Shown piece after piece: positions 1 to 6,088 of a stretch of 14,285 bases of DNA. This DNA is from an uncultured bacterium. GTDB taxonomy: Bacteria > Patescibacteriota > Minisyncoccia > Phycocordibacterales > PALSA-1337. The notes beneath the pieces were generated by a model that worked only from the letters and a program-made list of their open reading frames with translations, was not told the DNA's origin and ran no database searches. The DNA lies in contig CAIKDL010000086.1 in NCBI GenBank assembly GCA_903826185.1, forward strand, positions 1-14,285, written 5' to 3'. How positions within the stretch are numbered: the first letter of the stretch is position 1; each line of letters begins with the position of its first letter. Both the position numbers and the translations under genes were made by a program.

Positions 1-75
1 GACGGTGACACCATCGTTCTTAATGCGATTAATGATTTGCTCCCTTACTTCAGGAGCTATGCGATGTTTTGTCAT
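1..75 (-). CDS. N-terminus of a putative transposase (IS3 orfA-like helix-turn-helix), cut by the window edge
   Basis: Only the first 25 codons are present, reading leftward from an ATG at 75-73. The peptide begins MTKHRIAPEVREQIINRIK and continues NDGVTV. This resembles the start of short helix-turn-helix transposase subunits (IS3/IS150 orfA type), where a basic N-terminus and an 'EVReqIl.rIk..Gvsv' first helix precede the HTH 'GvS..TIy.WL'. That second half lies outside the window, so the assignment rests on the first helix only. An exact TATAAT sits upstream at 104-99, inside a near-palindrome, but no good -35 accompanies it. The gene lies head-to-head against a purC remnant that lacks its 5' part, which fits insertion of a mobile element. 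A non-transposase HTH regulator is the main alternative. Confidence 0.45.
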   Translation of the reverse strand, partial: MTKHRIAPEVREQIINRIKNDGVTV

Positions 76-1160
76 ATGCTTGTATATTAGTGCTGTTAAT
101 TATACAAGGTTTGTGTCTGAAATTCGGGGGGAGGGCCAACGGCAGTGAATTGCCGGCGCCAATCTTCACACCGACCACCAAAGCCGATGAAGGCCACGAT
201 GAGGCCATGAATGTCGACGAGGTGGCGCAGAAATTCGGCGCCAGACCGGAACGGATGGCCTTGGCCGCATTCTCATTGGCGGGAAAATATGCCCGCAATC
301 GTGGCATCATCATCGCCGACACCAAGAAGGAACTTGGGCTCGATGAGCTCTGTCGTCTTTGCATTGCCGACGAAAAGTTCACACCGGACTCCAGTCGATT
401 CTGGCCGGCTGACCTCTGGCTCTCCACTCGTGGAAGCGGGAAGGCGCCGGACTCATTCGACAAAGAGCCGATCCGGATCTATTTCCGCAAATGGCTCAAG
501 GACCACGGCATCGAGAAATTCGATCCCAAGAATCCGGAGCACGTGGAGATTGTCCACGCCATGACGGTCGATCCGAAGATCATCGCCGAGACCACCCGTC
601 GTTACCGCTATATCTTTTGGCGGTTGTCGGGAATGATGCTCGAAAGATATCAGCGCAACGCGATGGGCATCAAGGTTGATATGCCGACACGAAAAATCTT
701 GGCCCTGATCGGCAGCGAAAGTGATGCCAACCAGATTCAAGTCGGCATGGATCACTTGCGTCAAAACGCTCATGGCGAACTCCATGTAATGAGCTGCCAT
801 CGCAACTCGAAAGAACTCGACGAAGGGGCTCGTGGTCACTTCCTCGACTTCGACGCGATCGTAGCCGGCGCCGGTGAAAGCTCGCAACTGTCTGGCGTGT
901 TGAAAGCCAAGCTCTGCGAGAACGGCCGTCCGGATATCACAGTGATTGGTGTCGGTTTCAAGGGTAAAACCGCCGAAGCCGACCAAGCTGCCAAGTCGGC
1001 AATCGAAAGATTACCAGGTCAGCCAGTCGAGCTTGATCCTAACGGCAAGGCCTACTTCGGACCCGAAGGATTCCTGGCCGCCTGCATCGCCGCTACTGGC
1101 AACGAGTTCATGACCAAAAAGTACGGCAGCAAACCGACCAAGCTCCTCGAAAAGTTCTAA
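69..1160 (+). CDS. purC/purE: PurC-PurE fusion, 5'-truncated: SAICAR synthetase C-terminal part joined to an AIR carboxylase-like domain
   Basis: The intact protein would catalyse two late steps of de novo purine synthesis, carboxylation of AIR and its ligation with aspartate to SAICAR, as in the animal PAICS fusion. Residues about 14-190 match the C-terminal half of PurC: PIFTPTTKADEGHDE (31-45), the RGIIIADTK strand (78-86), FTPDSSRFWPADLW (104-117) and SFDKEPIRIYF (129-139). Residues about 208-350 are PurE-like: GSESDANQ (215-222), SCHRNS (242-247, the His matches the catalytic SAHR position) and AGAGESSQLSG (266-276). About 100-150 N-terminal PurC residues, including the glycine-rich ATP-binding region, are absent. 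The frame opens after a TGA at 33-35 and the TTG at 69 is a chance-looking start; the first in-frame ATG is at 207. PurC activity is therefore probably lost. Whether the PurE part is still made is unknown. Base composition is clearly G+C-richer than the glycan genes. An assembly artefact at the junction is possible. Confidence 0.8.
   Translation: MSYACILVLLIIQGLCLKFGGRANGSELPAPIFTPTTKADEGHDEAMNVDEVAQKFGARPERMALAAFSLAGKYARNRGIIIADTKKELGLDELCRLCIADEKFTPDSSRFWPADLWLSTRGSGKAPDSFDKEPIRIYFRKWLKDHGIEKFDPKNPEHVEIVHAMTVDPKIIAETTRRYRYIFWRLSGMMLERYQRNAMGIKVDMPTRKILALIGSESDANQIQVGMDHLRQNAHGELHVMSCHRNSKELDEGARGHFLDFDAIVAGAGESSQLSGVLKAKLCENGRPDITVIGVGFKGKTAEADQAAKSAIERLPGQPVELDPNGKAYFGPEGFLAACIAATGNEFMTKKYGSKPTKLLEKF
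79..108. repeat. 30-bp near-palindrome at the transposase/purC junction
   Basis: CTTGTATA (79-86) and TATACAAG (101-108) are perfect 8-bp inverted arms. Inside them TTA (87-89) pairs with TAA (97-99), with T100 bulged and a loop of about 7 nt. The right arm contains the TATAAT of the minus-strand frame. It could be an element terminus, a transposase operator or a hairpin that insulates the mobile gene. The other end of the element lies outside the window, so terminal inverted repeats and a target duplication cannot be checked. Confidence 0.55.
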
Positions 1161-1174
1161 GTCACAACGCAACC

Positions 1175-1214
1175 AACCGCGGTCCTCCCTTCTCGGGAGT
1201 TCCGCGGTTTTTTA
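1175..1214 (+). terminator. Rho-independent terminator of the purC-purE gene
   Basis: AACCGCGG (1175-1182) pairs perfectly with CCGCGGTT (1202-1209). An inner stem CTCCC/GGGAG (1185-1189 with 1195-1199) closes a 5-nt loop. The outer stem runs straight into a T tract at 1208-1213. It starts 14 bp after the stop codon. On the minus strand no T tract follows the stem, so it should act mainly on plus-strand transcripts. Confidence 0.9.
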
Positions 1215-1219
1215 TTTGG

Positions 1220-1243
1220 AAAATTTGGCGCAAAATTTGGCGC
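1220..1243. repeat. Tandem 12-bp repeat, two copies
   Basis: AAAATTTGGCGC occurs twice back to back (1220-1231 and 1232-1243). The pair also forms a hairpin, GGCGC (1227-1231) with GCGCC (1240-1244) around an 8-nt loop. Read on the minus strand this is followed by AAATTTT, so it could be a weak terminator for the HD gene that ends at 1271. The convergent gap 1161-1270 holds nothing else visible. Confidence 0.6.
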
Positions 1244-1270
1244 CGAAGTTAATGAACCGGCATCCACTTA

Positions 1271-1912
1271 TTACTTCCAGCCCTTATTTTCAACTTTTCT
1301 ATCCACGAACCATTCATCGGAAGGATTGAACCACCAAGAATCCGGGTGTGTATTCAAAAGAACTTTGACCAGCTTTTGAGCAGCGGGGGTCTTCAAACGC
1401 TTTGCAGCGATGGCGATCCATTCCTTGGCTTTAATATTGCCTTTCACTTCTTCTGTGCGCAGAGTAGAAATCCATTCCAGTTGATCGGCGTCTTTCACGA
1501 GTTTAGCCTCCAATGACACCTTCGCTTGCTCCTCAGTGAAAAGCTCCAAGATCTCGGCACCAAATGGCACTGACTTGGCGATGTCCGCCACCGCCACCGC
1601 TTCAGCCAAACGGCCATAGCGCTGATGGGCATAATTGTGATCAGAAGTTCTACCTTCGCCGATATCATGGAAAAGGGCCATCAACATCACCTTCTTCATG
1701 TCAGCTTTTGGTTCCAAATGTGCCAATGCATAGGCGATCATGGCCGTATGGAACATATGTTCAGCCACCGACTGAGTGCCAGTACCAAGAAGCCAAAATC
1801 CGGAGCGAGGAGTCTTGCTGATATTTCCTGTCTCGTAAACGAAATTGGCGAGTTGGTCGTAAACGTCTTTCGCAGGATTTTTTGCCGGTTTTTTGTTTTT
1901 GATTGTCGCCAT
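1271..1912 (-). CDS. HD-domain phosphohydrolase (YfbR-like)
   Basis: A 213-residue soluble protein of the HD metal-dependent phosphohydrolase superfamily. Metal-ligand motifs are visible in order: H52 in VAEHMFHTA, H82-D83 in ALFHDIGE, and D141 in VKDADQLEW. This spacing and the GF/WLLGTGTQSVAEH lead-in resemble YfbR-type 5'-deoxynucleotidases and HD_3 proteins, which dephosphorylate nucleoside monophosphates; the substrate is not determinable from sequence. I chose the ATG at 1912 (MATIKNKK) rather than the upstream in-frame start at 1993. The longer form would overlap the zinc-ribbon gene, and its extra 27 residues are not HD-like. The gap to the zinc-ribbon stop is only 13 bp, so it is probably the last gene of the secA transcript. 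No Shine-Dalgarno is visible; the leader is A/T-rich, ending TAAAATC before ATG. The C-terminus is rich in Trp and Lys. Confidence 0.85.
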   Translation of the reverse strand: MATIKNKKPAKNPAKDVYDQLANFVYETGNISKTPRSGFWLLGTGTQSVAEHMFHTAMIAYALAHLEPKADMKKVMLMALFHDIGEGRTSDHNYAHQRYGRLAEAVAVADIAKSVPFGAEILELFTEEQAKVSLEAKLVKDADQLEWISTLRTEEVKGNIKAKEWIAIAAKRLKTPAAQKLVKVLLNTHPDSWWFNPSDEWFVDRKVENKGWK

Positions 1913-1925
1913 GATTTTATTAAAA

Positions 1926-2075
1926 TTAATTCTTATAAAGATTCTCTTTCCCACACCAAGCACACCACCATTTCTTCTTTGCGATAGGCGCATCGCCGAC
2001 TGACCACCATTTTTTGCAATACACGCATCGGAAATGATGCAATTTCTCTATAGATCTTTTACTTATTTTGACCAT
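1926..2075 (-). CDS. 49-residue zinc-ribbon microprotein overlapping the 3' end of secA
   Basis: A tiny basic protein starting MVKISKRSIEK, with two CxxC knuckles, CVYC (17-20) and CAWC (38-41), separated by 17 residues that include KKWWSVGDAP. This is a compact zinc-ribbon fold that could bind nucleic acid or a protein partner; no function is assigned. The ATG at 2075 overlaps the last 17 bases of secA in another frame. A longer frame open from 2213 exists, but its extra residues are read out of frame from secA's low-complexity linker and look like a shadow. The paired cysteines and Trp-rich core argue for a real gene despite its size. The HD gene begins 13 bp downstream, so the three probably form one transcript with coupled translation. 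I recall similar HHF-C-x2-C-KKWW-IGDAP peptides in CPR genomes but could not check. Confidence 0.7.
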   Translation of the reverse strand: MVKISKRSIEKLHHFRCVYCKKWWSVGDAPIAKKKWWCAWCGKENLYKN

Positions 2076-4698
2076 GACATTTCTTGTATTTCTTGCCACT
2101 GCCGCAAGAACATGGGTCGTTGCGACCGATCTCCGGCTCGCCACTTTTTTTGCCAGCCGCGCTGCCAACACCGCCTGTAGAATTTGTGCTACCAGCAGAA
2201 CCATCTCCGCCACCTATCAGCTGCGCATTTTCGTGAACCTCTTTGAGATCAGCAGCTTCAGAGTCTTTAGCCGAAACGGCTGCGCCATTATTTACAGGAA
2301 CGATATGCGGCAACAAACGGATGACTTGGTCACGCATAGCATTTTGCATTTCCTTGAAAAGGCGCAATCCTTCTTTCTTGTATTCAACCAATGGATCGCG
2401 TTGTCCATATGCACGCAGGTTCACACTCGAACGCGTGTGGTCCATGACTTCGAGGTGCTCAACCCAATACATGTCCGTGGCCTGCAAAAGCACGATGCGT
2501 GCAGCATTCAAGAATGCCTCACGACCGAACTCGGCGATCTTCTTGGAGATAAGCTCAATAGATCCAACATCGCCAGCGACAATCTCTTCCAATTCAGCTT
2601 CAACGTCATCGACAGAACCTAGCAAAAGCTTGCGACGACGAGCATAGACACTGCCGCGCTGCGTGTTTATGATGTCATCGAACTCCAGGACATGCTTACG
2701 TGAATCAAAGTTGAATCCTTCGATCTTTTCTTGAGCGCTTTCGAGAGCATTGGAGATCATCTTATGCTCTATCGGTACATCTTCGGCGACTCCCAGTTTG
2801 TTCATGAGGCCTTTCAACATATCTGAAGCAAAGACGCGCATCAGAGTATCTTCTAGCGAAACGAAGAATTGAGTAACGCCAGGATCGCCTTGACGACCAG
2901 AACGACCACGAAGTTGATTATCGATACGACGAGCCTCATGACGTTCAGTTCCAAGCACGAACAAACCTCCGAGTTTTTTAATCTCGTCAGCAGTTTCAGG
3001 AGTACTCGGCACGCCGCCAAGCTTGATATCGACGCCACGACCAGCCATGTTGGTAGCTATGGTGACTGCGCCTTTGCGACCAGCCTGAGCTATGATCTCA
3101 CCTTCCCTCTCATGGTTCTTAGCATTCAAAACTTCGTGAGGAATGCCTTCAGCTTTCAAGAATTGCGACAAAATCTCATTTTTCTCGATCGAAACAGTGC
3201 CGATTAAGACCGGCTGACCCGCATCGTGGACTTTGCGAACTTCACGAGCAATAGCTTTGAATTTGCCGATTTCCGTCTTGAAAATTTGATCGTTGCGGTC
3301 ATCGCGGATTGTCGGCTTATTGGTCGGAACTATAGCAACTTCGAGACCATACACCTTGAAGAACTCTTCGCCGGAAGTAGCGGCTGTACCAGTCATTCCA
3401 GATATCTTCGGATACATGCGGAAAAAGTTTTGGAATGTAATCGAGGCATACGTGCGCGATTCCTGCTGTATGCTCACGCCTTCTTTGGCCTCGATAGCCT
3501 GATGCAACCCTTCTGACCAGCGACGACCAGGTTGCATGCGTCCAGTGAATTCATCGACGATGACGATCTCGTTGTTCTTCACGACGTACTCTTTGTCTTT
3601 GTGATAGAGTGCCTTAGCACGAATAGCCGTCTCCAGGTGATGGACGAACTTGATGCCTTTGTCGGTATATATATTTTCCACACCAAGAGCCTTCTCGGCT
3701 TTGCTGATACCAGCATCCGTAAGCGTGATGGCTTTGCGCTTCTCATCTTTTAGATAATCAACATCCTCAATAAAGCTGGCGGTCATGGATGCGAATTGTT
3801 TATAAATAGCTTCAGCGTCACGTGTTGGCGCAGAAATAATGAGCGGCGTGCGCGCTTCATCTATGAGAATAGAGTCGATCTCATCGACGATGGCGTAGTT
3901 TGGATCACGCTGACGAAGATTTTTTGAACTGTATTCGAGGTTGTCGCGAAGATAGTCGAAGCCGAATTCATTGTTGGTACCATAAGTAATGTCAGCCATG
4001 TAAGCTTCGTGGCGAGTACAAGGTCGCAAGAATTCATGGACGACATGGAAAGAGCCAGTTTCGTCGCGCTTCTTGTCGAGTTCGTCGATTTTTTTGTCGC
4101 CATCAGCGTCGTCTGCGTTAGTCGCAGGTACAGGCGCAGCTTTATGTGCCGGATCATATATGAAACTAGACTCGTGATTGATGACACCGACAGTCAGTCC
4201 GAGCGCGTCGTAAATCTGACCCATCCAAACAGCATCGCGGCGTGAAAGATAATCGTTGACGGTGACAATGTGGACTCCTTTACCTGTGAGCGCATTTAAA
4301 TACGCTGGCAATGTCGCCACCAAGGTCTTTCCTTCACCAGTGCGCATCTCGGCAATGGATCCGCTGTTCAAGGCCGCGCCACCAATGATCTGCACATCAA
4401 AATGCCTCTGACCAAGGGTCCTGCGTGAAGCTTCACGAACAAGAGCAAAAGCTTCGGCTTGTATCTCGGCCAAAATAGCCTTCTCAGCATCGGTTGCACC
4501 TATGGTTTTTGCGCTCTCACCAGAGTTACTTCTAGCCTCCTTGAGTCGTGCCTGAAAAGCCGCGGTCTTCACCTTCAGATCTGCGTCAGAAAGAGCCTGC
4601 GTCGCTTGTTCTAGCCCATTAACCTGCGCCACCAATGGCTCGAACTCTTTTAGTCCTTTAGTGTTGGAACGGCTGAAAATATTGCTTAAAAATGACAT
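2059..4698 (-). CDS. secA: Preprotein translocase ATPase SecA
   Basis: SecA is the cytoplasmic motor that drives unfolded preproteins through SecYEG. The 879-residue length is typical of the family. Visible motifs: Walker A MRTGEGKT (118-125), a DEAD-like Walker B VDEIDSILIDEART (271-284), TYGTNNEFGFDYLRDN (238-253), and the helicase motifs TNMAGRGVDI and IDNQLRGRSGRQGDPG in the second nucleotide-binding domain. It ends with a Gly/Ser linker and a SEC-C zinc motif, with C863, C865, C874 and H875 in the last 17 residues. Between LGLTVG and the conserved EAYMADITYG there are roughly 45 extra charged residues compared with E. coli SecA. This looks like the insertion seen in many CPR SecA proteins. 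It sits 58 bp downstream of murB. No Shine-Dalgarno or strong promoter is visible, so it may be read partly from murB. Its 3' end overlaps the zinc-ribbon gene. Confidence 0.98.
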   Translation of the reverse strand: MSFLSNIFSRSNTKGLKEFEPLVAQVNGLEQATQALSDADLKVKTAAFQARLKEARSNSGESAKTIGATDAEKAILAEIQAEAFALVREASRRTLGQRHFDVQIIGGAALNSGSIAEMRTGEGKTLVATLPAYLNALTGKGVHIVTVNDYLSRRDAVWMGQIYDALGLTVGVINHESSFIYDPAHKAAPVPATNADDADGDKKIDELDKKRDETGSFHVVHEFLRPCTRHEAYMADITYGTNNEFGFDYLRDNLEYSSKNLRQRDPNYAIVDEIDSILIDEARTPLIISAPTRDAEAIYKQFASMTASFIEDVDYLKDEKRKAITLTDAGISKAEKALGVENIYTDKGIKFVHHLETAIRAKALYHKDKEYVVKNNEIVIVDEFTGRMQPGRRWSEGLHQAIEAKEGVSIQQESRTYASITFQNFFRMYPKISGMTGTAATSGEEFFKVYGLEVAIVPTNKPTIRDDRNDQIFKTEIGKFKAIAREVRKVHDAGQPVLIGTVSIEKNEILSQFLKAEGIPHEVLNAKNHEREGEIIAQAGRKGAVTIATNMAGRGVDIKLGGVPSTPETADEIKKLGGLFVLGTERHEARRIDNQLRGRSGRQGDPGVTQFFVSLEDTLMRVFASDMLKGLMNKLGVAEDVPIEHKMISNALESAQEKIEGFNFDSRKHVLEFDDIINTQRGSVYARRRKLLLGSVDDVEAELEEIVAGDVGSIELISKKIAEFGREAFLNAARIVLLQATDMYWVEHLEVMDHTRSSVNLRAYGQRDPLVEYKKEGLRLFKEMQNAMRDQVIRLLPHIVPVNNGAAVSAKDSEAADLKEVHENAQLIGGGDGSAGSTNSTGGVGSAAGKKSGEPEIGRNDPCSCGSGKKYKKCHGQNK

Positions 4699-4729
4699 CG
4701 TTTGGCCACTTTAGCATATTTTACCCAAT

Positions 4730-4748
4730 AAAAAAACCCGCTGCGGGG
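4730..4748 (-). terminator. Possible weak terminator between murB and secA
   Basis: On the minus strand, CCCG-CAG-CGGG (4747-4737) is followed directly by seven T (4736-4730), starting 10 bp after the murB stop. The stem is only 4 bp with a 3-nt loop, and a competing GGG-CGTG-CCC hairpin overlaps it. It may be an inefficient or read-through terminator rather than a full stop. Confidence 0.4.
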
Positions 4749-4756
4749 CACGCCCA

Positions 4757-5821
4757 TCAACACACCCACTCCACTTCCGCTTCTATTACGATTCCAGTTT
4801 TATCCTTCACGCGATGCATAAGCTCACGCGACAGAGCTAGGACATCCTCAGCTTTAGCACCGGCTTGAGCGACTAGAACAAGCGCCTGCTTGCCATAAGT
4901 GCCGACTTTGCCACCGCCAGCTGTGTCAAAAGTGAGCCCGCGGGCATCACAAACTTTGTCGAGAATCCAACCCAGAGAAACTTTAACCGTACCATCATCT
5001 TCAGGATAGCCAGGCAAGCCGGGATACTTCGCCTTGAGCTCGTCGAACTGTGCCACGGAAACATTTGGATTTTTGAAAAATGAACCGGCAGTCCCCCACT
5101 TCTTCCAATCTGGCAACTTGGCGGTACGGATATCGATGATCGCTTTGCGCAAATCAACTAGTGACGGACTGGTCATGCCGTGCGTATTTAGATATTCACG
5201 AACATCTTTATAATCCATTTTCAAAACTCCACCCTTGGAAAGTTTGAAGGCTACCACAAGTATCACATATCGTCCGCGCTCCCGTTTGAAAATACTATCG
5301 CGATAACCAAAACGACAATCTTCCTTGGAGAATAGATAGGCTTTCATATCCTTCAGATCCAGAACACGCATGAACACAAGATTATCCGAAACTTCTGCGC
5401 CATAGGCACCAATATTCTGGACTGGCGCCGCACCAACGGTCCCGGGTATGGCTGACAGATTTTCCAAACCATACAATCCTTTCTGCACAGAATACTCCAC
5501 TAGAGAATCCCAAGACTCACCGGCACAAGCCGACACAGTGACGCCATCTTCCAAGATATCTATTCCTTTGTATTCCATTTTGATCACTAGTCCGTTGAAA
5601 CCGGCATCAGAGACAAGCATGTTCGATCCGCCACCCAAAATAAGAATCGGCAAGTCATTTGCGCCAGAAGAATTTGGCGCATCGACCAACTTGCGCGACC
5701 TAGCGAATTTCACTGCTTCTATCAGCTCGTCCTCATTTTTTACGATACAAAAAAATCGGGCTGGTCCTCCGATCTTGAAAGTCGTGTATTCGGCTAGCGA
5801 TATGTTTTCTAAAAATTTCAT
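4757..5821 (-). CDS. murB: UDP-N-acetylenolpyruvoylglucosamine reductase MurB (type I)
   Basis: MurB reduces UDP-GlcNAc-enolpyruvate to UDP-MurNAc with NADPH through bound FAD, the second committed step of peptidoglycan precursor synthesis, in the cytoplasm. Visible features in the 354-residue form: N-terminal NTTFKIGGPA-like TTFKIGGPA (13-21), FAD-binding GGGSN (63-67), the IPGTVGAAPVQNIGAYG segment (125-141), the type I Tyr loop FGYRDSIFK (171-179), the catalytic Ser in GTAGSFFKNP (S247) and the catalytic Glu near the end (E349 in EAEVEW). All key residues are present, so the enzyme should be active. I prefer the ATG at 5821, where homology begins (MKFLENISL). The ATG at 5860 would add 13 residues encoded by a repeat-containing leader. 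It is separated from the upstream ligase gene by a terminator, so it probably has its own promoter. Neighbour secA follows after 58 bp. Confidence 0.96.
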   Translation of the reverse strand: MKFLENISLAEYTTFKIGGPARFFCIVKNEDELIEAVKFARSRKLVDAPNSSGANDLPILILGGGSNMLVSDAGFNGLVIKMEYKGIDILEDGVTVSACAGESWDSLVEYSVQKGLYGLENLSAIPGTVGAAPVQNIGAYGAEVSDNLVFMRVLDLKDMKAYLFSKEDCRFGYRDSIFKRERGRYVILVVAFKLSKGGVLKMDYKDVREYLNTHGMTSPSLVDLRKAIIDIRTAKLPDWKKWGTAGSFFKNPNVSVAQFDELKAKYPGLPGYPEDDGTVKVSLGWILDKVCDARGLTFDTAGGGKVGTYGKQALVLVAQAGAKAEDVLALSRELMHRVKDKTGIVIEAEVEWVC

Positions 5822-5839
5822 GGTATTGCACCAACTGAC

Positions 5840-5898
5840 GGCGACGGGTGTGAGCTCCAAATATAATGTCTAAATATAATGTGAGTACAGCCGTCGCC
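5840..5898. repeat. Tandem 13-bp repeat enclosed by inverted 8-bp arms in the murB leader
   Basis: AAATATAATGT occurs at 5859-5869 and 5872-5882 (period 13). The pair is bracketed by GGCGACGG (5840-5847) and CCGTCGCC (5891-5898), perfect inverted arms. In murB mRNA this would place an AU-rich double repeat in the loop of a stem that ends about 19 nt before the start codon. It could be a regulatory leader, a protein-binding site, or chance. Confidence 0.45.
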
Positions 5899-5922
5899 AT
5901 CACTTGGTACAATCTGTTACTG

Positions 5923-5952
5923 ATTATACCTCAAAGCCTCTCCAAAACGCAA
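5923..5952 (-). promoter_or_regulatory. Candidate sigma70-type promoter for murB
   Basis: On the minus strand, an exact TATAAT (5928-5923) lies 18 bp after TTGCGT (5952-5947). It would give a leader of roughly 95 nt before the murB ATG at 5821. The -35 overlaps the tail of the upstream terminator, a common compact arrangement. The -10 is perfect and the -35 has only three strong matches. Confidence 0.4.
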
Positions 5953-5970
5953 AAGGCCGCCGAGGGCGGC
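5942..5970 (-). terminator. Terminator downstream of the O-antigen ligase-like gene
   Basis: Read on the minus strand, GCCGCC-CTC-GGCGGC (5970-5956) forms a 6-bp G+C stem with a 3-nt loop. It is followed by a CTTTT-GCG-TTTT stretch down to 5944. It lies about 120 bp after the ligase stop codon. The T tract is interrupted by GCG, so efficiency may be moderate. Confidence 0.7.
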
Positions 5971-5982
5971 ACTTTGCGAGAC

Positions 5983-6027
5983 ATTTGTTTGGAGAGTGCC
6001 CACAACATGGGTACTCACGTCACAAAT
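5983..6027. repeat. 45-bp imperfect palindrome after the O-antigen ligase-like gene
   Basis: Two sets of arms share one centre at 6005: ATTTGT (5983-5988) with ACAAAT (6022-6027), and GAGTGCCCA (5994-6002) with TGGGTACTC (6008-6016, one mismatch that is G-U in RNA). The loop is 5 nt. No T tract follows on either side, so it is not a classic terminator. It may be an mRNA 3'-end stabilising stem or a protein site. The rest of the 228-bp gap holds the terminator and the murB promoter and leader. Confidence 0.55.
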
Positions 6028-6088
6028 ATAGCATATTACAACACAAAAATCAAGACAAAATTGTGTGGATAATTTGCCTAAATATGGC

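Noticed and set aside
453..986. A 177-codon open frame antisense to the purC-purE gene
   Set aside because: It mirrors a conserved coding frame, resembles no family, and the plus-strand frame carries recognisable PurC and PurE motifs.
1913..1993. Longer start for the HD protein at 1993
   Set aside because: The extra residues are read out of frame from the zinc-ribbon gene; the ATG at 1912 avoids overlap and matches where the domain begins.
2076..2213. Longer start for the zinc-ribbon protein at 2213
   Set aside because: The added residues are an out-of-frame reading of secA's Gly/Ser linker and SEC-C region and look like low-complexity shadow.
2068..2622. A 184-codon plus-strand open frame opposite secA
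   Set aside because: Antisense shadow of the highly conserved secA C-terminal half; no recognisable motif and no start signal.
5822..5860. MurB start at 5860
   Set aside because: The 13 extra residues have no MurB similarity and are encoded by the repeat-bearing leader; MKFLENISL at 5821 is the usual N-terminus. Not fully excluded.
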